Below are positions 1 to 5,803 of a stretch of 7,778 bases of DNA, piece by piece. Where the stretch lies: positions 1 to 7,778 of the forward strand of contig JAUVDE010000152.1 of assembly GCA_030595485.1 (NCBI GenBank), given 5' to 3'. A program made the translations under genes and the position numbers. The stretch's first letter is position 1, and the number at the start of each line of letters is the position of its first letter. Below the pieces are notes generated by a model, which made no database searches, was not told the origin of the DNA, and worked only from the letters and a program-made list of their open reading frames with translations. This DNA is from Draconibacterium sp. (lineage in GTDB: Bacteria > Bacteroidota > Bacteroidia > Bacteroidales > Prolixibacteraceae).

Positions 1-1
1 G

Positions 2-871
2 TTTAAACCCTTTAATATTTTAATTGGTTTGCAAGAAGGAGCAATTAATACTTCCACACGTTTCGTATGTAACGGGGAAGGCTCGTGGCCTATTAAATGT
101 ACCCATAATCACATTACTCCTACAAGTGTTGTCGATGCTGTTAGGGAGTCATGTAATCCTTTTTTATGGAATACTTTTAGGAGTATTATTAATAAATATC
201 CGACAGCTGCTGAAGGCTTTAATGTTTGGAGCAATTATGTACAGCGTTTTGGTTTGGGAAAAAAAGTGGGTGTGGAATTTCGTGGTGAGAACCCAGGACT
301 TGTGCCCACTGTTGAATATTATAATAAGAAATTTAAAGGTAACTGGTGGCGCGCATTAACAGTGCGTTCGCTTGCTATTGGACAGGGAGAATTAGGAGTA
401 ACTCCTATTCAAATGGCAAATTGCGGAGCCATTCTTGCCAATCGGGGATATTATTTTGAACCACATATTATTAAAGAGATTGAAAATGATACGCTGAGAA
501 GCAGCATTAAAGTTAAGCATGAAACAGGTATTGAAGATCGCCATTTCGATCCTGTCTATCAAGGGATGATGCAGGTTGCAAAAGGTCGTCTTAATAGAAA
601 TATTGCGGGTATTGATTATTGTGGTAAAACTGGAACCATACAAAATCCACATGGTGAAGACCATTCTGCTTATGTAGCCTTCGCCCCCACAGATAATCCC
701 AAAATAGCAATTCTTGTTTACGTTGAAAATGGAGGATATGGTTCAACTCATGCTGCCCCAATGGCGAGTTTAATAATTGAAAAATACCTTAACGATACAA
801 TTGCCACCAATCGCTTACGTTACGAGAAACAAATGATGGAAGCTAACCTACTAAATTATATTCAACCATAA
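2..871 (+). CDS. mrdA: Penicillin-binding protein 2 (peptidoglycan D,D-transpeptidase), C-terminal part, 5' end outside window
   Basis: This is the last 289 residues of a class B penicillin-binding protein, which cross-links peptidoglycan stem peptides in the periplasm for cell elongation. The reading frame is open from base 2, so the gene continues upstream. The first two residues (Phe-Lys) fit the end of the SxxK motif; the catalytic Ser would lie just outside. The second motif, Ser-Cys-Asn (SxN), is at 149-157 and the third, Lys-Thr-Gly (KTG) followed by Thr, is at 626-634. The segment reading GQGELGVTPIQMAN (fragment residues 127-140) is a typical PBP2/FtsI landmark. Its stop codon touches the rodA start, which favours PBP2 (MrdA) over FtsI. 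The missing N-terminus would hold the membrane anchor and dimerisation domain. A TTG at 29 is an internal codon, not a start. All three visible motifs are intact. Confidence 0.93.
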   Translation, partial: FKPFNILIGLQEGAINTSTRFVCNGEGSWPIKCTHNHITPTSVVDAVRESCNPFLWNTFRSIINKYPTAAEGFNVWSNYVQRFGLGKKVGVEFRGENPGLVPTVEYYNKKFKGNWWRALTVRSLAIGQGELGVTPIQMANCGAILANRGYYFEPHIIKEIENDTLRSSIKVKHETGIEDRHFDPVYQGMMQVAKGRLNRNIAGIDYCGKTGTIQNPHGEDHSAYVAFAPTDNPKIAILVYVENGGYGSTHAAPMASLIIEKYLNDTIATNRLRYEKQMMEANLLNYIQP

Positions 872-2299
872 ATGCCACGTAGAAACAACATATTGGCCAA
901 CATCGACTGGGTAACTGTTTCGCTCTACCTGCTTATGGTTTTTTTAGGCTGGGTAAATATCTATGCGGCACTTTATAGCGATGAGAACAATAGCATTTTC
1001 GACATATCTCAACAATATGGAAAGCAATTAATGTGGATTGGTGCATCAGCCGTTTTGGCGCTTACCATAATGCTGCTCGAGGTTAACTTTTATGTATTCT
1101 TCTCCTATATTATTTATGGAGTGCTTATGTTCCTGTTACTTCTGGTGCCCTTTATAGGAAAAGAAATTAACGGAGCACGTTCCTGGTTTCAGCTGGGGCC
1201 TGTCGCCTTTCAACCATCGGAGTTTGCCAAGTTTGCAACCGCTTTGGCTTTGGCGCGCTTTATGAGTTCGTATGGTTTTAAATTACAAAATCCCAAAACC
1301 TTAATGACTATTGCTGCGATTATTTTGGGTCCGGTTATATTTATTCTATTACAAAACGATACAGGTTCTGCCCTAGTTTATTTCTCCTTTGTATTGGTTT
1401 TATACCGTGAAGGACTATCGGGAGTGGTGTTATTTTTCGGAACATTAATAGCCATTTTATTTGTATTGGCATTGGTATTACCCAACCTAACTCTAGCAAT
1501 TATTATGCTTGCCATGGTATTGTTAATCTACCTTATTTTTAATCATAAGTTGAAAGAGTTTGTCCATGTTTTTATTGTGTATGCAGTAACTATTGGTTTT
1601 TTCACATTGCTAAGTTTTATTTTGAAAACCAAGTACGAAATCACACATTTTATGATGATAGGCTCTGTTGTAGCTAGTCTTGTGGTTCTGTATTTCAGCA
1701 TAAAACGTAAATTACCCAATTATACTAAAATAGCGATTGTTTTTATTGGCTCAGTTTTGTTTACCATTTCAGTTGATTATGGTTTCGAGAATTTTTTAGA
1801 GCCACATCATCAAGTTCGTATTAACGAATTATTGGGTATAGAATCAAATCCTCATGGCGCCGGTTACCACGTAAATCAAAGTAAAATTGCTATTGGTTCG
1901 GGTGGTGTAGCTGGAAAAGGATATTTGAATGGGACACAAACTAAATTCGACTTTGTCCCCGAGCAAAGTACCGACTTTATTTTTTGCACAGTTGGCGAAG
2001 AGTGGGGCTTCGTCGGAACATTTACCATAATTGTTTTATTTATGACTTTGTTTACGCGTTTGGTATGGCTGGCAGAGCGGCAACGGTCAACGTTTTCGCG
2101 AATTTATGGATACTCGGTAGCGGTTATTCTCTTTTTCCATTTTATGGTTAATATTGGTATGACCATTGGTTTAATGCCTGTAATTGGAATACCACTTCCG
2201 TTTTTCAGTTACGGAGGATCATCTTTGTGGTCATTTACAATTCTTCTCTTTATTTTTATTAGGCTGGATGCTAGTAGATTAGAGAAGTTGTCGGGCTAG
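872..2299 (+). CDS. rodA: RodA, SEDS-family peptidoglycan glycosyltransferase
   Basis: RodA polymerises lipid II into glycan strands in the elongasome and works as a pair with PBP2, whose gene ends at the base before this ATG (TAAATG). No Shine-Dalgarno sequence is visible, so translational coupling is likely. The protein has 475 residues and many hydrophobic segments. SEDS landmarks are present: GARSWFQLGP at 101-110, QPSEFAKF at 114-121, QNDTGSALV at 161-169, PEQSTDFIF at 363-371, and the C-terminal NIGMTIGLMPVIGIPLPFFS region at about 427-446, followed by YGGSS. Asp368 in STD aligns with the essential Asp262 of E. coli RodA. The protein is about 100 residues longer than E. coli RodA (370). 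The excess lies around residues 205-305 and reads as three to four extra membrane spans, which I believe is normal for this phylum. FtsW is the alternative, but PBP2 linkage and the motif wording favour RodA. Confidence 0.94.
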   Translation: MPRRNNILANIDWVTVSLYLLMVFLGWVNIYAALYSDENNSIFDISQQYGKQLMWIGASAVLALTIMLLEVNFYVFFSYIIYGVLMFLLLLVPFIGKEINGARSWFQLGPVAFQPSEFAKFATALALARFMSSYGFKLQNPKTLMTIAAIILGPVIFILLQNDTGSALVYFSFVLVLYREGLSGVVLFFGTLIAILFVLALVLPNLTLAIIMLAMVLLIYLIFNHKLKEFVHVFIVYAVTIGFFTLLSFILKTKYEITHFMMIGSVVASLVVLYFSIKRKLPNYTKIAIVFIGSVLFTISVDYGFENFLEPHHQVRINELLGIESNPHGAGYHVNQSKIAIGSGGVAGKGYLNGTQTKFDFVPEQSTDFIFCTVGEEWGFVGTFTIIVLFMTLFTRLVWLAERQRSTFSRIYGYSVAVILFFHFMVNIGMTIGLMPVIGIPLPFFSYGGSSLWSFTILLFIFIRLDASRLEKLSG

Positions 2300-2331
2300 T
2301 ATATTACTATTTGTTAAGCTTTTATAAAACA

Positions 2332-2362
2332 TTTTTTTCAATTAAGCATTTTTGTATCTTTG
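2332..2362 (+). promoter_or_regulatory. Candidate Bacteroidota-type promoter for the aminomutase-like gene and its leader
   Basis: TATCTTTG at 2355-2362 matches the TAnnTTTG -7 consensus of Bacteroidota sigma factors exactly. About 19 bases upstream, TTTT at 2332-2335 stands where TTTG is expected, so the upstream box is imperfect. Transcription would begin near 2369, leaving a leader of roughly 280 bases before the ATG at 2653. No convincing terminator lies between rodA and this box, so some read-through from rodA is possible. Confidence 0.55.
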
Positions 2363-2652
2363 CAGAGCTTTTAAAAATCGACAAAAACTCAGGGAAGGGT
2401 TTTTATCAAAAGGGGAAAATAACAGACAGATTAAGACAGTAGTTCTTTTGTGTCCTATGGGAGGAAAGAATCACCTGAAGCATTCACTTGGATGAGTGTT
2501 TTCTTTTGGGGTGAATTCTCGTGATGCCGATATGCATTCTATCCCATTAAATAATTTTTAATGAGGTGAACAACCTGATTGATTAGGCTTGATGATTAAG
2601 CTTAGTAAGGGAGTTCAATCGAATACCTTTGGGTATAAATAATTTTAATGCG
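2363..2652 (+). ncRNA. Putative structured 5' leader RNA (unknown class) before the aminomutase-like gene
   Basis: This is the leader part of a 353-base stretch without a conventional gene. The hand-folded core is a three-way junction. The closing helix is ATGGGA (2457-2462) with TCCCAT (2542-2547). Arm 1 pairs 2468-2475 with 2510-2518 (one bulged A), then 2478-2486 with 2493-2501 (nine pairs, two G-U), with a six-base loop. Arm 2 pairs 2523-2527 with 2534-2538, with a six-base loop. Downstream hairpins are CATTAAA/TTTAATG (2545-2563), CCTGA/TTAGG (2574-2587) and ATACC/GGTAT (2623-2636). The 5' part (about 2380-2456) is purine-rich and looks unpaired. I compared it by eye with TPP, SAM, lysine, glycine, cobalamin and preQ1 riboswitches and with tmRNA, RNase P, SRP and 6S RNA, and saw no match. 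It could be a cis-regulatory leader, a separate small RNA, or chance folding. Confidence 0.35.
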
Positions 2653-3948
2653 ATGAAATATAAACCTTATTCTCTGCATAATTTCAGGCAGATACCACAG
2701 ATGGAGTTTTTGACGGAAGAGCAAAAACTGGAGATTGAAGTTGTAGGAGCGGTATTACCTTTTAAAACCGATAATTATGTAGTTGATGAATTGATCGACT
2801 GGACAAATTTCGAAAAGGATCCTTTTTTCATATTAAACTTTCCACAGCGCGAAATGCTTGATAAAGATAGCTTCAGTAAAATTGAAGCACTATTGAAATC
2901 AAAAGCTCCGCGTAATGTACTTCAAGAAGAAGTAAAAAATATTCGATTAAAGTTAAATCCAAACCCGGCAGGACAAGAAAGTAATGTTCCGGTTTTTGAG
3001 GGGAAAAAGTTAAATGGCATTCAGCATAAATACCGCGAAATTATGTTGTTTTTCCCTACGCAAGGTCAAACTTGCCATGCCTATTGTACTTTCTGTTTCA
3101 GATGGCCACAATTTGCACTTAACGATTTTAAATTTGCCATGAAAGAGGCAGATACGATGGTCGCATACCTAAAAGCAAATCCTCATGTTACCGATGTGCT
3201 TTTTACCGGAGGCGATCCTGCCGTAATGAAAACACGCTTTTTCGAAATGTATTTCAATGCCTTGTTAGATGCTGACATTCCGAATCTGAAGAATATTCGT
3301 ATTGGAACAAAGTCTTTAGCTTATTGGCCGTACCGTTTCACGAGCGACGACGATGCCGATGATTTGTTGAAGTTGTTCAAGAAAGTGAAAAAACATGGTA
3401 TTAACGTTGCCATGATGGCACATTTTAACCATCCGCGTGAATTACAAACCGATGCAGTAAAATTGGCCGTAAAACGTTTAATCGGAGCTGGTGTTCAAAT
3501 TCGTTCGCAGTCGCCGTTACTAAAAGGCATAAACGACCACGCTGATATTTGGGCCGAAAATTGGAAAGAACAAGTGAGCCAGGGAATAATTCCGTACTAT
3601 ATGTTTATTGCTCGCGATACTGGTGCACAAGATTATTTCGCAGTGTCGTTAAATCGTGCATGGAAAATTTACCGTAACGCTTATAACCATGTTAGTGGAA
3701 TATGTCGTACTGTAAAAGGTCCAAGTATGTCGTGCAGCCCGGGCAAAGTACAAGTGGTTGGTGTTAGCGAAATTAAAGGCGAAAAAGTTTTTGTTTTGAA
3801 TTTCTTGCAAGGTCGCGATCCAAACTGGGTGGGTAAACCATTCTTTGCAAAATATGATCCCGATGCTATTTGGATAGACGATTTAGAGCCTGCTTTTGGT
3901 GAAGATAGTTTCTTTTACGAGCAAAAGTATATTGAACTATTGGCATAG
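2653..3948 (+). CDS. KamA-family radical SAM/PLP aminomutase-like protein, substrate uncertain
   Basis: This protein of 431 residues resembles lysine 2,3-aminomutase (LAM), which moves an amino group from C2 to C3 using a [4Fe-4S] cluster, SAM and PLP. The cluster motif CxxxCxxC is Cys141, Cys145 and Cys148, and Arg150 matches the LAM arginine that holds the substrate carboxylate. GGDP at 186-189 fits the radical SAM glycine-rich motif, and Lys365 in SPGK fits the PLP lysine (LAM Lys337). A gap-free comparison from PYY (314-316) to Lys365 places Arg321 and Ser358 at LAM Asp293 and Asp330, the two aspartates that bind the lysine side-chain amine. Lysine is therefore an unlikely substrate; glutamate 2,3-aminomutase also replaces both. 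The usual PGGGGK around the PLP lysine is SCSPGK here. The ATG at 2653 was chosen over the in-frame TTG at 2629 because the TTG lies in a hairpin. The gene follows the structured leader and ends before a strong terminator. Confidence 0.85.
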   Translation: MKYKPYSLHNFRQIPQMEFLTEEQKLEIEVVGAVLPFKTDNYVVDELIDWTNFEKDPFFILNFPQREMLDKDSFSKIEALLKSKAPRNVLQEEVKNIRLKLNPNPAGQESNVPVFEGKKLNGIQHKYREIMLFFPTQGQTCHAYCTFCFRWPQFALNDFKFAMKEADTMVAYLKANPHVTDVLFTGGDPAVMKTRFFEMYFNALLDADIPNLKNIRIGTKSLAYWPYRFTSDDDADDLLKLFKKVKKHGINVAMMAHFNHPRELQTDAVKLAVKRLIGAGVQIRSQSPLLKGINDHADIWAENWKEQVSQGIIPYYMFIARDTGAQDYFAVSLNRAWKIYRNAYNHVSGICRTVKGPSMSCSPGKVQVVGVSEIKGEKVFVLNFLQGRDPNWVGKPFFAKYDPDAIWIDDLEPAFGEDSFFYEQKYIELLA

Positions 3949-3976
3949 AAACTGAGATTTATAAAACTCGATATAG

Positions 3977-4594
3977 CTAATAAAGCCTGGTTGAAAAATC
4001 AGGCTTTATTATTTCCACCCCATGCTCAAATTCCACAAACTTTACCATGTCAGTCATAAACGAAGTAAAGTAGATTTCAAACAATTTGTAGTTATCTTGA
4101 AGGATTAGTTTTGCCTCTTCCGATTTTGATGGAACCGAAGTATAGTTCCCCATAATTTTTAACGATTGTGTAATTCCATCAACCAAAGCATACGATTCTA
4201 AACGTTTATGCTGAATAAGAAAAGGTAGAAAGCCTTGCACACGTGGTGGCAGCATATTATGGTTCGAAAGCAAAATAGCATGTATCCGTTTAGCAAAACT
4301 CCGAAGGGTTAGTTCGGAATATGTATTCCATTTTTTAGCCAGAAAATGGTCGTAAAAAAAGTCGACAACTATTCCCGAATACAAACCAAATTCTTGGCGA
4401 AACAACAGTTTGGCCTCTCTTGTAATAGCATGACTGTCAGTAAAGAAATCAATTTGTCGGTGAAGTAAAATACCTCTCGATATTTCTTGGGGGAAATCCT
4501 GATATTTCCTACCTTTCACATAATCGCCAATAAAATTGCCGACAATTACTTTTTCCGATTCCCCCGATAAATATAAATGAGCCAAATAATTCAT
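3977..4594 (-). CDS. acpH: Acyl carrier protein phosphodiesterase family protein (AcpH, DUF479)
   Basis: AcpH removes the 4'-phosphopantetheine group from holo-acyl carrier protein, turning over the cofactor of fatty acid synthesis in the cytoplasm. This 205-residue protein is close to E. coli AcpH in length (193). It opens with the family signature MNYLAHLYLS. Next come GNFIGDYVKG (19-28, Asp24 at the same position as in E. coli), LLHRQIDFFTDSH (43-55), DFFYDHFLAKKW (78-89) and LPPRVQGFLPFL (115-126), all family landmarks and candidate metal-site regions rich in His and Asp. The start is the ATG at 4594; an in-frame TTG twelve bases upstream would add MNCS before the conserved N-terminus and is unlikely. 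The gene is a lone minus-strand unit, divergent from the PfkB-like gene. In this phylum the family is not well tested, so phosphodiesterase activity is inferred from homology. Confidence 0.82.
   Translation of the reverse strand: MNYLAHLYLSGESEKVIVGNFIGDYVKGRKYQDFPQEISRGILLHRQIDFFTDSHAITREAKLLFRQEFGLYSGIVVDFFYDHFLAKKWNTYSELTLRSFAKRIHAILLSNHNMLPPRVQGFLPFLIQHKRLESYALVDGITQSLKIMGNYTSVPSKSEEAKLILQDNYKLFEIYFTSFMTDMVKFVEFEHGVEIIKPDFSTRLY
3979..4010 (+). terminator. Rho-independent terminator between convergent genes
   Basis: An 11-base perfect inverted repeat, AATAAAGCCTG (3979-3989) with CAGGCTTTATT (4000-4010), encloses a ten-base loop, and the right arm runs into TTTATTATTT. It lies 30 bases after the aminomutase-like stop codon. 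It also forms the last codons of the convergent ACP-phosphodiesterase-family gene, so it may serve both strands, although the minus-strand T-tract is weaker. Confidence 0.8.
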
Positions 4595-4728
4595 ACTGCA
4601 ATTCAAACGATAAATACGCTAAATTGTTTTTTAAAATTTAACAGAATTTATTTTTCGAACTTGAGCTTTAGTATCAGTTGTTTAGCCGAGTGTTGACTTA
4701 CGGTAAAGCCTATCGATACCCACCAGTG

Positions 4729-4759
4729 TTTGCTTGCTTTTTATTATTAAGTATTTTTA
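4729..4759 (+). promoter_or_regulatory. Candidate Bacteroidota-type promoter for the PfkB-like gene
   Basis: TTTG at 4729-4732 is followed after 19 bases by TATTTTTA at 4752-4759, one base from the TAnnTTTG consensus. The spacing is the expected one. Transcription would start near 4766, about 23 bases before the ATG at 4789. This also argues against the longer reading frame beginning with TTG at 4678, which would place the promoter inside the gene. Confidence 0.55.
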
Positions 4760-4788
4760 CGGCTGAAGAGTTAAATGACCGCTTCATT

Positions 4789-5697
4789 ATGGGGAAAAAG
4801 ATTGTAGCTTTTGGCGAAATTGTTTGGGATATTTTACCTGAAGGTAAGGTATTAGGCGGAACGCCATCGAATTTGGTATTTCGATGTAATGCGTTGGGTG
4901 AAAATGGATATTTACTTTCTAGGCTTGGCGACGATGAGTTGGGGCATGCTGCATTGGATAAATTGGAAGAATTGGGTATTTCAGATAGAAACGTTCAGTT
5001 TGATTCCGAATTTAAAACAGGAACCGTTGATGTTGAATTCGACCAAAATAATGAATCGCGCTACAGTGTGGCACCCGATGTTGCTTTCGACCATATTGAA
5101 TTCTCGGCAGAAGCTTTAAAGTTAGTTCGCGAGGCCGATTGTTTGGTATTTGGTTTATTGCCGCAGCGTTTCGGAATTTCAAAAAATACCTTGCGTGAGC
5201 TCTTGAAGGAATCACCTGATTCAGTTCATTTTTTCGATTTAAAACTGTTTGAGCACTTTTTTAATGTGCAGGTAGTTGAGCGTTTGTTAAGGGCTGCCCA
5301 TATTGTTCGTATTAAAGAAAAAGAGGTTACTTTTTTGGCCGATAAATTGAATATTAAACTGACGAGCATTGAGGATTTTGCCTCAGCATTTGCCATTAAA
5401 TTTAAGATGGACTTGGTTATAATTACACGAGGTAGTAAAGGAATATTGGCACATCATCACAAGCATGGCTTGTTTTTCGAACCCGGATTTAAAATTGAGA
5501 TGGAAGATAACGTGGGTTCGGGAATGGCGTTTTCAGCAGGGTTTTTACATTATTATTTGAATGGGAAACGTATTGAAGAAGCACTAAAATTTGGGAATGC
5601 GGCCGGAGCGTTAAACAGTACTAAGCGAGGAGCGACTACTCATTTTTCAAAAGACGATGTGTTGGAATTTATGAATAACACTCTGCAGAATCTCTAG
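4789..5697 (+). CDS. PfkB/ribokinase-fold sugar kinase-like protein with degenerate active site
   Basis: The 302 residues match the fructokinase-like branch of the PfkB family, which phosphorylates sugars with ATP. The N-terminus reads FGEIVWDILPEGKVLGG, followed by GGTPSN (23-28), the usual sugar-site signature, and SRLGDDELG (44-52). The ATP-site strand ITRGSKG (212-218) is also present. However, the C-terminal signature, normally DTVGAGDAF, reads DNVGSGMAF (240-248): Met246 replaces the catalytic-base Asp. The usual DxNxR is DLKLF (150-154), and the usual NxxE is KEKE (176-179), so the Asn is lost. Length and fold landmarks are otherwise complete, with no frameshift or internal stop. The protein may be a pseudokinase with a binding or regulatory role, or a kinase with altered chemistry. 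The ATG at 4789 fits the family N-terminus and the promoter; an upstream in-frame TTG at 4678 would add an unrelated hydrophobic stretch. Confidence 0.85.
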   Translation: MGKKIVAFGEIVWDILPEGKVLGGTPSNLVFRCNALGENGYLLSRLGDDELGHAALDKLEELGISDRNVQFDSEFKTGTVDVEFDQNNESRYSVAPDVAFDHIEFSAEALKLVREADCLVFGLLPQRFGISKNTLRELLKESPDSVHFFDLKLFEHFFNVQVVERLLRAAHIVRIKEKEVTFLADKLNIKLTSIEDFASAFAIKFKMDLVIITRGSKGILAHHHKHGLFFEPGFKIEMEDNVGSGMAFSAGFLHYYLNGKRIEEALKFGNAAGALNSTKRGATTHFSKDDVLEFMNNTLQNL

Positions 5698-5722
5698 CTT
5701 ATTGAATAGTTAGAAGTTTTTT
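5693..5722 (+). terminator. Probable weak intrinsic terminator after the PfkB-like gene
   Basis: TCTAGCT (5693-5699) can pair with AGTTAGA (5708-5714), giving seven pairs including one G-U, with an eight-base loop. Six T residues follow at 5717-5722. The left arm includes the stop codon of the PfkB-like gene. The stem is low in GC, so termination is probably partial. Confidence 0.5.
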
Positions 5723-5777
5723 CCACTTAAACAATACTTTTAAACATCTGCATTTTAGTAACCAAATGCCCTGTTTT

Positions 5778-5785
5778 TATGTTTA
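5778..5785 (+). promoter_or_regulatory. Weak candidate -7 box before the DUF1338 gene
   Basis: TATGTTTA is one base from TAnnTTTG and lies 18 bases before the ATG at 5804. T-rich sequence at 5753-5756 could stand for the upstream box, but the match is poor. AAGGA at 5788-5792 is a possible but distant ribosome binding site. Confidence 0.3.
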
Positions 5786-5803
5786 ACAAGGAAAAAGAGC
5801 CGT

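Noticed and set aside
24..359. Plus-strand open frame of 111 codons in another frame of the PBP2 gene
   Set aside because: The PBP2 frame carries the SxN and KTG motifs and the family sequence; this one is a shadow with no recognisable content.
2391..2480. Resemblance to tmRNA (GGGGAAAATAAC) or RNase P RNA (GGGAGGAAAG)
   Set aside because: The flanking conserved parts (tRNA-like ends and tag frame for tmRNA; GUCCGGGC and the 3' pairing for RNase P) are missing, so the short similarities are likely chance.
2608..2627. tRNA-like T-arm (GAGTTCAATC)
   Set aside because: No matching five-pair T stem, acceptor stem or anticodon arm can be drawn around it.
2629..2652. TTG start eight codons upstream of the aminomutase-like ATG
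   Set aside because: It falls inside the ATACC/GGTAT hairpin, has no ribosome binding site, and the ATG at 2653 gives a normal N-terminus.
4678..4788. Possible N-terminal extension with a hydrophobic stretch for the PfkB-like protein (TTG start)
   Set aside because: The family N-terminus begins at the ATG at 4789, and a good promoter (4729-4759) lies inside the extension. Cytoplasmic sugar kinases do not carry such a segment.
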